The notes under the pieces were generated by a model. The model was not told where the DNA came from, made no database searches, and saw only the letters and a program-made list of their open reading frames with translations. A stretch of DNA of 64,000 nucleotides from Streptomyces flavochromogenes (GTDB lineage Bacteria; Actinomycetota; Actinomycetes; Streptomycetales; Streptomycetaceae): the NCBI RefSeq assembly GCF_000717595.1, contig NZ_JNZO01000011.1, positions 186,001-250,000 of the forward strand. The letters are read 5' to 3'. Shown here one piece after another: positions 37,095-46,422 of the stretch. The position numbers and the translations under genes were made by a program. Numbering within the stretch: position 1 is the stretch's first letter; the number at the start of each line of letters is the position of its first letter.

Positions 37095-38018
37095 TCAGAA
37101 CGTCGCGCGGGCCAGGTCCTCCTCCGAGAGGTCGAGCGCGGCGAGCCGCTCCGGGTCCGCCAGGATCTGGAGCTCGACGATCCGGTCCCCGGCGATCGTG
37201 AACGACATGAGGACCGTCGGACGGCCCTCGACGACCGCGACGAACGCGGGCGCGCCGTTGACCACGACGGGCAGCGCGGCCTGCCGGAACCTGGCGTACA
37301 TGAGGGCCTGCGAGATGACGGCCTCGGCGCCCCGTACGACCTTGGAGACGGCCGCGAGCGTCCGTCCGCCGTCCGCGCGCAGCACCACGTCCGGGTCGAG
37401 GACGGCGAGCAGCCCCTCGAAGTCGCCGCCCTGCGAGGCGGTGAGGAAGGCGTCGGCGATCTCCCGCTGCCGGCGCGCGTCGGGCCCGGGAGCGGGGGTG
37501 GCGTCCTGCACCCGGCGGCGGGCGCGGCTGGCGAGCTGGCGGGTGGCGGCCGGGGTGCGGTCCACGATCCGCGCGATCTCGTCGAAGGAGACGGCGAACA
37601 TGTCGTGCAGGACGAACGCGAGCCGCTCGGCCGGGCCCAGGGTCTCCAGGACGACGAGGAGCGCGAGGCCGACGGATTCGGTGACCTCGGCCGCGTGCTC
37701 CGGGTCCGTGGTGTCGGCGACCCGGACGACCGGGTCGGGGACGTAGTACTCCAGCGGGTCCTCGCGTCGCGAGCCGCGCGAGCGCAGCATGTCGAGGCAG
37801 ACGCGGCCGACGACGGTGGTCAGCCAGCCGCTGAGGTTCTCCACCGCGCCGACGTCGCTGCGGTTGAGCTTGAACCAGGCCTCCTGGACGGCGTCCTCGG
37901 CCTCGCTGAGCGAGCCCAGCATCCGGTACGCCACCGCCCGCAGATGCCCCCGGTCGGCCTCGAAGCGGCGGGCCAGCAGGTCCTTGCCGTCGGTGTGGTT
38001 GTCGCGGTTCCGGTCCAC
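37095..38018 (-). CDS. ECF41-like RNA polymerase sigma factor
   Basis: 307 aa. Region 2 (RFEADRGHLRAVAYRMLGSL), region 4 (AFVLHDMFAVSFDEIARIVD) with its helix-turn-helix, and a SnoaL-like C-terminal extension (from about 180) carrying DPDVVLRADGGRTLAAVSKV, the fused regulatory domain of ECF41/SigJ-type factors. GTG 38018 is set by GGGGAG 8 nt upstream; two upstream in-frame ATGs (38066, 38048) lack a site. No COE-type oxidoreductase/decarboxylase neighbour is present, unlike most ECF41 loci; the divergent rhodanese gene is the only candidate partner. Confidence 0.85.
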   Translation of the reverse strand: MDRNRDNHTDGKDLLARRFEADRGHLRAVAYRMLGSLSEAEDAVQEAWFKLNRSDVGAVENLSGWLTTVVGRVCLDMLRSRGSRREDPLEYYVPDPVVRVADTTDPEHAAEVTESVGLALLVVLETLGPAERLAFVLHDMFAVSFDEIARIVDRTPAATRQLASRARRRVQDATPAPGPDARRQREIADAFLTASQGGDFEGLLAVLDPDVVLRADGGRTLAAVSKVVRGAEAVISQALMYARFRQAALPVVVNGAPAFVAVVEGRPTVLMSFTIAGDRIVELQILADPERLAALDLSEEDLARATF

Positions 38019-38247
38019 TCGTCGATCTCCCCGTTCGCGTCCCGTCATGTCGTCATGACGGATCAAACCTCGTCGATGTGACGCCGTCTGTCACGCTCCG
38101 TCTGAAGGGGTATCGCCGGTCCCGGCGATTCCGGTACGTGAGATCCACGCCGCCTCGCTGTGAACGCCGGGGATTCACCGGTCGATGCCCCGGAGGGCCG
38201 TGGATCATCCCTTCAGCGCGATGATCATCATCCGTAGATTGATCCTC

Positions 38248-38742
38248 ATGACGACGACAACTTCGCAGGTCAACGCCGTACTCCGCACCCCGCCGGCCTC
38301 TCCCGCCGCCGCTGCCGCGTACTTCTCCGCGAGTCTGGCCTTCCACGCCGATGTCTCCGACGTGGCCTCCGTGCTGGCCGCCTCGGCCGCCGACGGCACC
38401 GACCCGGGCTTCGTGGTGATCGACTCCCGTTCGACCGCCTCCTGGGACCAGGGGCACGTCCCCGGCGCCGTCCATCTGCCGACCGCGCTCATCCCCGAGC
38501 AGGCCGAGCGGCTGCTCGACCGGTCCGTGCCGGTCGTCACGTACTGCTGGGGCCCCGGCTGCAACGGCGCCACGCGCGCCGCGCTGGCCCTCGCGGAGCT
38601 GGGATTCCAGGTGAAGGAGATGCTCGGAGGCTTCGAGTACTGGGTGCGCGAGGGCTTCGCGTACGAGACCTGGGAAGGGCCCGCGGAGAAGGCCGCGGAC
38701 CCGCTCACGGCGCCGGTGGACTCGGACGACTGCGGCTGCTGA
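38248..38742 (+). CDS. Single-domain rhodanese-like protein
   Basis: 164 aa, cytosolic. A rhodanese fold with FVVIDSRSTASWDQGHVPGA and the active-site loop TYCWGPGCNGATRAAL (Cys in the CWGPGC loop). The ATG at 38248 gives a normal N-terminus; the longer open frame from 38185 is ignored. The C-terminus ends SDDCGC, a small Cys pair that might bind metal or sulfur. Divergent from the sigma factor gene. Confidence 0.88.
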   Translation: MTTTTSQVNAVLRTPPASPAAAAAYFSASLAFHADVSDVASVLAASAADGTDPGFVVIDSRSTASWDQGHVPGAVHLPTALIPEQAERLLDRSVPVVTYCWGPGCNGATRAALALAELGFQVKEMLGGFEYWVREGFAYETWEGPAEKAADPLTAPVDSDDCGC

Positions 38743-38795
38743 CGGAAATCGATTTCCGGATCGCCCCGGTCATGCCGTAGAGTCAGGTCTACCGA

Positions 38796-38869
38796 CGCGG
38801 GGTGGAGCAGCTCGGTAGCTCGCTGGGCTCATAACCCAGAGGTCGCAGGTTCAAATCCTGTCCCCGCTA
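38796..38869 (+). tRNA. Initiator tRNA-fMet (CAT)
   Basis: C1xU72 mismatch at the end of the acceptor stem, three G-C pairs in the anticodon stem (CTGGGCTCATAACCCAG), anticodon CAT; discriminator A. These mark it as the initiator. Confidence 0.96.
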
Positions 38870-38877
38870 CTCAGTAG

Positions 38878-39612
38878 CAACGAAGGCCAGAGATCGCCAA
38901 GAAGGCCGGCACCACCAGTCGCACCCTCCGGCACTACGGGGACCGCGGACTGCTGGAGCCGAGCCGGATCGGCGCGAACGGTTACCGGTACTACGACCAG
39001 GCGGCGCTCGTCCGGCTGCAGCGGATTCTGCTGCTGCGCGAGCTGGGGCTCTCGTTGCCCGCGATCGCCGAGGTCCTCGCGGGGCAGCGGGACACGTCCG
39101 CCGCCCTGCGCACCCATCTCGCGCTCCTGGAGCAGGAGCGTGAGCGCATCGGACGGCAGATCGCCTCGGTGCGGACCACTCTCCACAAGACCCAGAACGG
39201 AGAAGAACTCATGGCCGACGAAGTGTTCGACGGTTTCGACCACACGGTGTACGAGGAGGAGGTCACCGAGCGCTGGGGCCGCGACGCGTACGAGAAGAGC
39301 GACCGGTGGTGGCGCTCGCTCACCGACGCTCAGAAGAAGGCGTTCATGGACGAGCAGGCCGGCATCGCCCGCGACTTCGCGCAGGCGCTCCAGGACGGAC
39401 TCGCCGCCGGCAGCGACGCGGTGCAGGAGATCGCGCGGCGCCAGGTCGCGTGGCTTTCCTCCACCACGACGCCGACGAAGGAGTACGTGATCGGCCTCGG
39501 TCGCATGTACGTCGACGACCCGCGCTTCACCGCGAACTACGACAAGCACCGTGCGGGCACCGCGGTCCTCGTCCGGGACGCGATGGAGATCTACGCGGAG
39601 CGGAACCTGTAG
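38878..39612 (+). pseudogene. MerR/TipA-type regulator, start and promoter deleted
   Basis: The frame is open from 38878, just after an in-frame TAG 38875-38877, and reads EIAKKAGTTSRTLRHYGDRG, then LLEPSRIGANGYRYYDQAAL: a MerR DNA-binding domain missing only its first handful of residues and its start codon. The rest is a complete effector part (the TipA-like KEQ domain: EVFDGFDHTVYEEEVTERWG, ARDFAQALQDGL). No ATG/GTG exists before residue ~60; the first possible start is TTG 39055. The join sits 10 bp beyond the tRNA-fMet gene, in what looks like the left arm of its terminator. Confidence 0.8.
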
Positions 39613-39716
39613 CCCGGACGCCCCGGCCGCCGGAAGCCCCGGCCGCCGCAGGTCCCGTCGCTGCCGGACGCCCCGGCCGCCGGAGGTAAACGGTGGCCGA
39701 AACCGCGCCTGTCACT

Positions 39717-39746
39717 TTGTGCACCCGCACTGCCTCACCGTAGTGT
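39717..39746 (+). promoter_or_regulatory. Promoter of the small exported protein/PLP enzyme/MFS operon
   Basis: TTGTGC (39717-39722), 18 bp, TAGTGT (39741-39746); the -10 element ends 10 nt before ATG 39757, so the leader would be very short. Confidence 0.5.
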
Positions 39747-39756
39747 CACGCGCACC

Positions 39757-40137
39757 ATGAGTGACCAGCGTGTGAGTGACGTACGCCGGCGGGCGCCCGC
39801 CGTCCTCGTCCTGCTCGCGCTCCTCGCCCTCCTCGTCAGCGTCTGCCACGGCTCGCACGGGCACCTGCTGCCGACCTCGGGCTCCGCGGCCGTCGCCTCG
39901 GCCCCCGCGCTGCCGCACGGCTGCGAGCGGTCCGGCGAGGCGTGGTCCTTCGACGCCCACCTCCCCACGCAGACCGCCGCCGCGCCCCTCGCCGCGCCCG
40001 ACGCCGGCGGAGCCGTACTCCTGCCGTACGCGGCCGACCTCCGCACCGACCCCCGCGCGCGCTGTGTCCGGGGCAGGGCGGGACCCGGCCCCGAGCCGGG
40101 CCGGCTGTTGATCGCCCTCGGAGTGGACCGGAACTGA
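39757..40137 (+). CDS. Small membrane-anchored/exported hypothetical protein
   Basis: 126 aa: a strong hydrophobic helix VLVLLALLALLVSVC (16-31) followed by HGSHGHLLP, a His-rich patch, then an Ala/Pro-rich extracytoplasmic part with two Cys. No ribosome site before ATG 39757; the promoter above suggests an almost leaderless mRNA. It precedes the PLP enzyme by 64 bp. Function unknown; the HGSHGH patch could bind metal. Confidence 0.6.
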   Translation: MSDQRVSDVRRRAPAVLVLLALLALLVSVCHGSHGHLLPTSGSAAVASAPALPHGCERSGEAWSFDAHLPTQTAAAPLAAPDAGGAVLLPYAADLRTDPRARCVRGRAGPGPEPGRLLIALGVDRN

Positions 40138-40201
40138 GCCGGGTCTCGCCCTCGCGTGACCAGGCCCCCTTCCGCGTACTCACCCCAAGGACGTCCCACC
40201 C

Positions 40202-41242
40202 GTGAACAACCTGCTGTCCGGCAGCCTGCCGCCCGTCGCCGAGCAGACCGTCGGCAACACCCCCGTCCTCCGCACGGACGACGGCTACTGGGCCAAGCTC
40301 GAAGGCTTCAACTTCGGCGGCATCAAGGACCGCGCCGCCCTCTACATGGTCGAACAGGCCCGCCGGCGCGGTGCGCTGCGGCCCGGCGCCCCGATCGTCG
40401 AGTCGACCTCCGGGACCCTCGGCCTCGGCCTCGCCCTCGCCGGGGTCCTCCACGGTCATCCGGTGCACGTCGTCACCGACCCCGGCCTCGAACCCATCGT
40501 CGAGCGGATGCTCGTCGCCCACGGCGCCCGGGTCCATGTCGTAACGGAGCCGAGCCCCCGGGGCGGCTGGCAGCAGGCCCGGATGGACCGGGTCGCCGAG
40601 CTGCTCGTGAGCCTCGACGGGGCCTGGTGGCCCGACCAGTACGGGAACCCCGACAACCCCGACGCGTACGCGGGGCTCGCCGCCGAGCTGTCCGGGCAGC
40701 TCGACCGGATCGACGTCCTCGTCTGCGCGGTCGGCACCGGCGGCCACTCGGCCGGGATCTCCCGGGCCCTGCGCGCCACCAGCAGCCCCGCGCTCGAACT
40801 CGTCGGCGTGGACTCCGTCGGCTCCACCGTCTTCGGCCTGCCGGCCGGAGAGCGGCTGATGCGCGGCCTCGGCTCCTCCATCCACCCGGGCAACGTGGAC
40901 CACGGGGCCTTCGACGAGATCCACTGGGTGGGCCCCGCCGAGGCGGTACGGGCGGCCCGCAGGCTGGCCTCGCGTCAGTTCGCCACGGGCGGCTGGAGCG
41001 TCGGAGCGGTCGCGCTGGTCGCCGCGTGGCTGGCCAGGACCCGGCCGCGCGGGACACGGATCGCGGCCGTCTTCCCCGACGGGCCTCAGCGGTACTTCGA
41101 CACCGTCTTCAACGACGAGTTCTGCGCGGCCCACGGTCTCCTCGACGGGCCCGTACGGGAGGATCCCGCGGGGTACGTCTCCGCCGACACGGTCAGCGGC
41201 TGGACCCGCAGGGTCATGGACCGGACGGGGTCGGCGCGTTGA
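40202..41242 (+). CDS. Cysteine-synthase-family PLP enzyme
   Basis: 346 aa, fold-type II PLP enzyme. The PLP lysine is K42 in [13 protein letters not shown], the substrate loop is [15 protein letters not shown], and the phosphate loop is [16 protein letters not shown]. Differences from O-acetylserine sulfhydrylase (the usual GN(T)GISLA asparagine loop is replaced by TSGTLGLG) suggest a different substrate, as in siderophore or diaminopropionate synthases. It overlaps an MFS gene (TTGA), so a small molecule may be made and exported; start GTG 40202. Confidence 0.85.
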   Translation: MNNLLSGSLPPVAEQTVGNTPVLRTDDGYWAKLEGFNFGGIKDRAALYMVEQARRRGALRPGAPIVESTSGTLGLGLALAGVLHGHPVHVVTDPGLEPIVERMLVAHGARVHVVTEPSPRGGWQQARMDRVAELLVSLDGAWWPDQYGNPDNPDAYAGLAAELSGQLDRIDVLVCAVGTGGHSAGISRALRATSSPALELVGVDSVGSTVFGLPAGERLMRGLGSSIHPGNVDHGAFDEIHWVGPAEAVRAARRLASRQFATGGWSVGAVALVAAWLARTRPRGTRIAAVFPDGPQRYFDTVFNDEFCAAHGLLDGPVREDPAGYVSADTVSGWTRRVMDRTGSAR

Positions 41243-42459
41243 CCACGACGACAGCGCCGCCCGAGGGCGGCGTCTGGAAGCAGATCCGTACCTTCGAACC
41301 CGCCGTCCGGCTCCTCTTCCTCAACCAGCTCACCATCAACCTCGGCTTCTACATGCTCATGCCGTACCTGGCCGCGCACCTGGCGGACGGGCTCGGCATG
41401 GCGGCCTGGGCGGTCGGGCTCGTGCTCGGCGCCCGGAACCTCTCCCAGCAGGGCATGTTCCTCGTCGGCGGGGCGCTCGCCGACCGGTTCGGCTTCAAGC
41501 CGCTCATCGTGGCGGGCTGCGCCCTGCGGACGGCCGGCTTCGGGGCCCTCGCGTTCGCGCAGTCGCTCCCGGTGCTGATCGCCGCCTCGCTCGCGACCGG
41601 GCTCGCGGGGGCGCTGTTCAACCCCGCCGTACGGGCCTGCCTCGCGGCGGAGGCGGGGGAGGAGCGCCGGGTCCAGGCCTTCGCGCTGTTCAACGTCCAC
41701 TACCAGGCGGGCATCCTGCTCGGGCCGCTCGTCGGGGTGGCCCTGACGGGGGTGTCGTTCCGGCTGACGTGCGTGGTGGCGGCGGTGCTGTTCGCCGGGC
41801 TGACCCTCGTACAGCTCCGGTACATGCCCGCACGGGGGGAGCGGCGGGAGCGGGACGAGGGAGGGCGCGGGCAGTTCCGCACGGTGCTCTCCCACCGCAC
41901 CTTCTGGCTGTTCTCCCTCGCGATGACCGGCTCGTACGTGCTGTCCTTCCAGGTCTACCTGGCGCTGCCGCTCGCCGCCGGCGGCGCGGGGTCCACGACG
42001 GCGCTCTTCGTCGTCTCCGCCCTGGTCGCGCTCGCTGGGCAGCTGCGGATCACCGCCTGGTGCCGGCGGCTGAGCCGGGAGCGGTGCCTGGTCCTCGGGC
42101 TGGCCCTGATGGGCGGGGCCTTCCTGCTCCCGGCGGCCCTGGGCCGCGGCCTGATCGGGCTGCTGCTGTGTGCGGCGGTCCTGGCCGTCGCGAACGCGGT
42201 GCTCTATCCGTACGAGATGGACACCGTCGTCGCCCTGTCCCGGGGGCGTTGGGTGGCCACCCACTACGGGCTCTACAACACGGTGTGCGGGATCGGGATC
42301 ACCCTCGGGAACCTGGGGACGGGCGCGCTGCTCGACGTGACCGGGTGGTCGGCGGTGCCGTGGCTCGCGCTGTGTGCGGTGGGGCTGGGGTGCGCCGCGG
42401 CGATGGCCCTCCTGGCGAGGGGCGGGCGACTGGCGGAGGGAGCGACGCCGCGGGACTGA
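41239..42459 (+). CDS. MFS transporter
   Basis: 406 aa, about twelve TM helices. The TTG start at 41239 overlaps the PLP-enzyme stop (TTGA), which is why this start is preferred. [20 protein letters not shown] is the MFS A-like loop after TM2. Likely an exporter for the product of the PLP enzyme. Confidence 0.85.
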   Translation: MTTTTAPPEGGVWKQIRTFEPAVRLLFLNQLTINLGFYMLMPYLAAHLADGLGMAAWAVGLVLGARNLSQQGMFLVGGALADRFGFKPLIVAGCALRTAGFGALAFAQSLPVLIAASLATGLAGALFNPAVRACLAAEAGEERRVQAFALFNVHYQAGILLGPLVGVALTGVSFRLTCVVAAVLFAGLTLVQLRYMPARGERRERDEGGRGQFRTVLSHRTFWLFSLAMTGSYVLSFQVYLALPLAAGGAGSTTALFVVSALVALAGQLRITAWCRRLSRERCLVLGLALMGGAFLLPAALGRGLIGLLLCAAVLAVANAVLYPYEMDTVVALSRGRWVATHYGLYNTVCGIGITLGNLGTGALLDVTGWSAVPWLALCAVGLGCAAAMALLARGGRLAEGATPRD

Positions 42460-42480
42460 GCCGGGGCCGGCCCCTCCGTA

Positions 42481-42519
42481 CGCGCGTGGCCGGGCCGCAC
42501 CGCCCCCACGCGCGCGTGG
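42481..42519 (+). terminator. Candidate hairpin/repeat after the MFS gene
   Basis: CGCGCGTGG (42481-42489) pairs with CCACGCGCG (42506-42514), and CGCGCGTGG recurs at 42511-42519. Possible operon terminator. Confidence 0.4.
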
Positions 42520-42643
42520 ACGGGCCCTTCCCGGCCCGTACGCCAGTCGGCCCCGTGGGAGTCGCCGCCCCGGGCGGCGGCGGCCACCCTGGGAGGGCGC
42601 GGTACGGGCCGCGGCCGGGTACGGACCGGGCAGGAGAGCACAG

Positions 42644-43873
42644 GTGGGGCACCCCCCAGGAGCGATCGGCGGGCGGCGGGGCGGCGCGAGCCGCCGCCCG
42701 TACGGCAGCGCCCGGAGGTTCCTCCGGGCGCTGCCACCGCTGATCATCGTGGGCGGTGTCTTCTTCGACGTTCTGACGCCGCCGAGGTACAGCGCGGCGC
42801 CCATGTTCTCCGCCGCCCCGCTGATCGCGGCACCGTTCTTCTCCACCCTCACGACGCTGCTCACCGGGATCGCGGCCGTCCTGGCCTCCGTCGGGCTGCA
42901 CGTCTACAACGGCAACGCGACCGAGATCCCGTCGCTCACCGAGTTCCTGACCGTGCTCACGGTCGCCGTGCTCGCCGTGCTCATCAACCGGGTCGTCCTC
43001 CGCAGCGGCGAGCGGCTCGCCTCGGCGCGGGTCATCGCGGAGACCGCGCAGAAGGCGGTGCTGCCGACGCCCGCCGAGCGGATCGGCGGGCTGCAGTGCG
43101 CGGCGCGGTACGAGGCGGCGCAGGCGGACGCGTTCATCGGCGGCGACCTGTTCGCTGTCCAGGACACCCCCTACGGGGTACGGCTCGTGGTCGGCGACGT
43201 CCGCGGCAAGGGCATGGACGCGGTCGAGGCCGTCGCCGTCGTCATCGGGGCGTTCCGGGAGGCGGCCGAGCAGGAGCGCACCCTGGAGGGCGTGGCGCAG
43301 CGGCTCGAACGGGCCCTCGCCCGGGAGGGCACCCGCCGGCACGGGCTCGACGCCTTCGAGGGGTTCACCACGGCGGTGCTCGCCGAGATCCCGCGCGGTG
43401 ACGGGGGCGGCGCCTTCGACGGTTTCGTACGGGTCGTCAACCGCGGGCACCCGCCTCCGCTGATGCTGTACGCGGACGGGCGCCTGGACACGATGGAGCC
43501 GGGCGAGCCGGCGCTGCCGCTCGGCATGGGCGATCTGGCGGCGTGGCCGGACCGGGCCGAGGCGCGGCCGTACCCGCCGGGCGCGACGCTGCTCTTCTAC
43601 ACCGACGGTCTCTCGGAGGCGCGGAACGCCGAGGGCGTCTTCTACGACCCGGGGGAACGGCTCGCCGGGCGGATCTTCCCCGGGCCCGAGGAGCTGCTCG
43701 ACGCGCTCGTGGACGACGTACGGCTGCACACCGGCGGCGGATCGACCGACGACATGGCGCTGCTCGCGGTGAGCCGTCCGGCGACGGGGCAGCCGGAGCG
43801 GCGCCGGACGATGCCGGTGGTGCCGCAGGGCGGGACCGGATCGCCCGGCGGCGGTCCCGGTCACCGGCCGTAG
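42644..43873 (+). CDS. Membrane PP2C (SpoIIE-type) phosphatase
   Basis: 409 aa. GTG 42644 follows AGGAG (42632-42636). Two to three TM helices (30-125, e.g. FLTVLTVAVLAVLINRVVL), then a PPM/SpoIIE phosphatase: QADAFIGGDLFAVQDTPYG, LVVGDVRGKGMDAVE (metal Asp/Gly), LLFYTDGLSEARN and GGSTDDMALLAVSRP (metal Asp). No PAS or GAF sensor is fused. Such phosphatases act on anti-sigma-factor antagonists. Probably monocistronic. Confidence 0.9.
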   Translation: MGHPPGAIGGRRGGASRRPYGSARRFLRALPPLIIVGGVFFDVLTPPRYSAAPMFSAAPLIAAPFFSTLTTLLTGIAAVLASVGLHVYNGNATEIPSLTEFLTVLTVAVLAVLINRVVLRSGERLASARVIAETAQKAVLPTPAERIGGLQCAARYEAAQADAFIGGDLFAVQDTPYGVRLVVGDVRGKGMDAVEAVAVVIGAFREAAEQERTLEGVAQRLERALAREGTRRHGLDAFEGFTTAVLAEIPRGDGGGAFDGFVRVVNRGHPPPLMLYADGRLDTMEPGEPALPLGMGDLAAWPDRAEARPYPPGATLLFYTDGLSEARNAEGVFYDPGERLAGRIFPGPEELLDALVDDVRLHTGGGSTDDMALLAVSRPATGQPERRRTMPVVPQGGTGSPGGGPGHRP

Positions 43874-44083
43874 TCGAGAGGTGTCACTGCGATAACAATT
43901 GACTTAACGTCAGATCGCGAGGGGTTTGGCCTTGCTTGCTGAAGGGGGGTCAACTCGGACCATTCCCCCCCAATTCAATGAATGATCAAGAGGAACAGCT
44001 TGGAAACGACACCCCGCGTCTATTAACGTTCGATAACGCAGCGCGGTCGTCCCAGCCGTCGCAAGAGGCGGCACCGTGCGCAC
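43874..44083. promoter_or_regulatory. Promoter region upstream of the c-di-AMP riboswitch
   Basis: 210 bp, markedly A/T-richer than its flanks, with TTGACT at about 43903 and a TTAACGTTCGATAACG near-palindrome before the aptamer. The transcript start must lie here; individual boxes are not assigned with confidence. Confidence 0.45.
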
Positions 44084-44206
44084 GCGCCGAATCCTGAAAA
44101 GGAACCGGGGAACCACTACTTGGGGTGAATCGGGCCTTTCGCACTTGTGCGACCGTGCCCGTAGGAGACCTTCCTGCTCCGAACCCGTCAGCTAACCCGG
44201 TAGGCG
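44084..44206 (+). promoter_or_regulatory. ydaO-yuaA type c-di-AMP riboswitch
   Basis: Conserved core blocks occur in the right order: CGCCGAATCCTGA (44086-), GGAACCGGGGAACCACTAC, then TTGGGGTGAATCGGG, and finally CCGTCAGCTAACCCGGTAGG followed by CGA (to 44206), which closes P1 against CGCC. It ends about 27 nt before the GTG of an M23 peptidase gene. This riboswitch class turns genes off when c-di-AMP is bound, and in streptomycetes commonly controls cell-wall hydrolases. Confidence 0.92.
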
Positions 44207-44232
44207 AGAAGGAAGGAAAGGAGCGCGCCTCC

Positions 44233-45390
44233 GTGGCGTCCAACACTCCCGCACCCGAAGCCCCCTTCGATGCCTTCGGTGGTGGTGCGGGTCCTGCCGC
44301 CCCGGACACCGAGTGGAACCCCACCGAGGGATCCCTCCGCGCCGAGAGCCGCTCCGGCGGCCGCCACCGTGTCGTCAAGCAGCGCTCCAACTTCGCCCGT
44401 TCCTCCACCGTCCTCGGTGTCGGTGTGATCGCGGCCGTCGGTGCGGGTGGCCTCGCCACCGCGCAGGAGAAGCCCCCGGTGGCCATATCGCTCCCGGACC
44501 TTCCGGACCTCAACCTTCCGGACGCCCACGACCTCCCCGGTGTCGGCGACCTCCTCCCCGAGGAGACCCAGGAGACGGTCAGCGCGGACCGCGCCAACCC
44601 GAACCCGCTCACCAGCGCCACGTACGCCACCCTCGACGACGAGCGGGCCACGAACACCCGGATGCAGCAGGCCGGCCTGGCCACCCAGGACGGTCCGGCC
44701 GCGGAGGCCGCGTCCGGTGCCGGCAACGCGGGCGAGGCCCTGCGCGCCCGCATCCTCCAGCAGGCCGAGCAGCAGCAGGCCTCCGCCGACGCCGCCGACA
44801 AGGCCGCGGCGGAGAAGGCGGCGGCCGAGAAGGCCGCCGCGGAGGCCGCGGCCAAGGCCGACGCGGCGGAGAAGGCGGCCGCCGAGGCGAAGGCCAAGGC
44901 CGAGGCGGAGGCCAAGGCGAAGGCGGAAGCCGAGGCCAAGGCGAAGGCCGAGGCGGCGGCCGAGGCCGAGCGCCTCGCCAAGCTCGCCGCGAGCTACACG
45001 CTGCCGCTCTCCTCCTACAGCCTCAGCGCCACCTACATGCAGTCCGGCTCGATGTGGTCCTCCGGCTACCACACCGGCCTCGACTTCGCCGCCCCCACCG
45101 GCACCCCGCTCAAGGCGGTCCACGGCGGCACGGTCAAGTCGGCCGGCTGGTCCGGCTCGTACGGCTACCGCGTCGTCCTCGAACTCTCGGACGGCACCGA
45201 GATCTGGTACGCCCACATGTCCTCCATGACGGTCTCCGCCGGCCAGACCGTGGGCACCGGCGAGACGATCGGCCGCGTCGGCGCCACCGGCAACGTCACC
45301 GGCGCCCACCTCCACATGGAGGTGCACACGCCCGGCGGCTCCGGCCTCGACCCGGCGGAGTGGCTGCGCTCCAAGGGCCTGAGCCTCTGA
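44233..45390 (+). CDS. M23 cell-wall peptidase with coiled coil
   Basis: 385 aa. GTG 44233 has AAGGAG at 9-nt spacing and lies downstream of the c-di-AMP riboswitch. N-terminal 70 residues are cytoplasm-like/basic, a TM or signal anchor at about 58-80 (STVLGVGVIAAVGAGGLATA), then a long Ala/Lys/Glu coiled coil (about 175-250) and a C-terminal lysostaphin-type M23 domain: SGYHTGLDFAAPTGTPLKAV and TGAHLHMEVHT with zinc ligands. It should cleave peptidoglycan cross-links. A bacterial growth/division enzyme controlled by c-di-AMP. Confidence 0.92.
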   Translation: MASNTPAPEAPFDAFGGGAGPAAPDTEWNPTEGSLRAESRSGGRHRVVKQRSNFARSSTVLGVGVIAAVGAGGLATAQEKPPVAISLPDLPDLNLPDAHDLPGVGDLLPEETQETVSADRANPNPLTSATYATLDDERATNTRMQQAGLATQDGPAAEAASGAGNAGEALRARILQQAEQQQASADAADKAAAEKAAAEKAAAEAAAKADAAEKAAAEAKAKAEAEAKAKAEAEAKAKAEAAAEAERLAKLAASYTLPLSSYSLSATYMQSGSMWSSGYHTGLDFAAPTGTPLKAVHGGTVKSAGWSGSYGYRVVLELSDGTEIWYAHMSSMTVSAGQTVGTGETIGRVGATGNVTGAHLHMEVHTPGGSGLDPAEWLRSKGLSL

Positions 45391-45452
45391 CATCCCGGCT
45401 CGCCCCGTGAGCTGACGGAATAGGCCCGGCGGCGCGGACGGTTGTCTCGACC

Positions 45453-46400
45453 ATGACGACTCTCCGCCCGCTGGGCAGCTCCGACCTTCACGTCTTCCCG
45501 CTCGCCCTGGGCGGCAACGTCTTCGGCTGGACCGCCGACGAGACGCAGTCCTTCGCCGTCCTCGACGCCTACACCGCCGCCGGCGGGAACTTCGTCGACT
45601 CCGCCGACGTCTACTCGGCCTGGGCCGAGGGCAACGAGGGCGGCGAGTCCGAGACCGTCATCGGCCGCTGGCTCGCCGCGCGCGGCAACCGCGCCGATGT
45701 CGTGGTCGCCACCAAGGTCGGTGCCCACCCCCACTTCAAGGGACTGTCCGCCACCACCATCAAGGCGGCCGCGGAGGAGTCGCTGCGCCGCCTCGGCACC
45801 GACTACATCGACCTGTACTACACGCACTTCGACGACGAGTCCGTCCCCGTCGAGGAGATCGTCACCGCCCTCGACCAGCTCGTGAAGGACGGCACCGTGC
45901 GGGCCGTCGCGGCCTCCAACATCTCCCCGGAGCGACTGCGCGCCTCCCTCGACTTCGCCGAGTCCGAGGGCCTCGCCCGGTACGTGGCCCTCCAGCCGCA
46001 CTACAACCTGGTCTCCCGCGACACCTACGAGGGCCCGCTCCTGGAGACCGTCGGGAAGGCCGGGCTCTCCGCCGTCCCGTACTACGGCCTCGCCTCCGGC
46101 TTCCTCACCGGCAAGTACCGCCCCGGGACCACCGTCGACAGCGCCCGCGCCGCCGGCGCCGGCGGGCACCTGGACACCGAGCGGGGCCGGGCCGTGCTCT
46201 CCGCGCTGGACACCGTCGCCGAGGCGCACGGCGCGGAACTCGCCACCGTCGCCCTCGCCTGGCTCGCCTCCCGCCCGACCGTCGCGGCACCCATCGCCTC
46301 GGCGCGTACGGTCGAGCAGGTCCCGGCGCTGGTCGCGGCGGCGGAGCTCACGCTCACGGACGCGGAGCTGGCCCTCCTGACGGACGCCTCGGGGATCTGA
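45453..46400 (+). CDS. Aldo/keto reductase
   Basis: 315 aa, NADPH-dependent TIM-barrel oxidoreductase. The catalytic tetrad is D49 and Y54 (FVDSADVY), K88 (VATKVG) and H125 (YYTHFDD). ALGGNVFGWTAD at the start and ISAR-like PIASARTVEQV near the end match the family. Substrate unknown; convergent with the prsW-like gene 22 bp away. Confidence 0.92.
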   Translation: MTTLRPLGSSDLHVFPLALGGNVFGWTADETQSFAVLDAYTAAGGNFVDSADVYSAWAEGNEGGESETVIGRWLAARGNRADVVVATKVGAHPHFKGLSATTIKAAAEESLRRLGTDYIDLYYTHFDDESVPVEEIVTALDQLVKDGTVRAVAASNISPERLRASLDFAESEGLARYVALQPHYNLVSRDTYEGPLLETVGKAGLSAVPYYGLASGFLTGKYRPGTTVDSARAAGAGGHLDTERGRAVLSALDTVAEAHGAELATVALAWLASRPTVAAPIASARTVEQVPALVAAAELTLTDAELALLTDASGI

Positions 46401-46422
46401 CCGCGACGGGGTCCGGCTCCGG

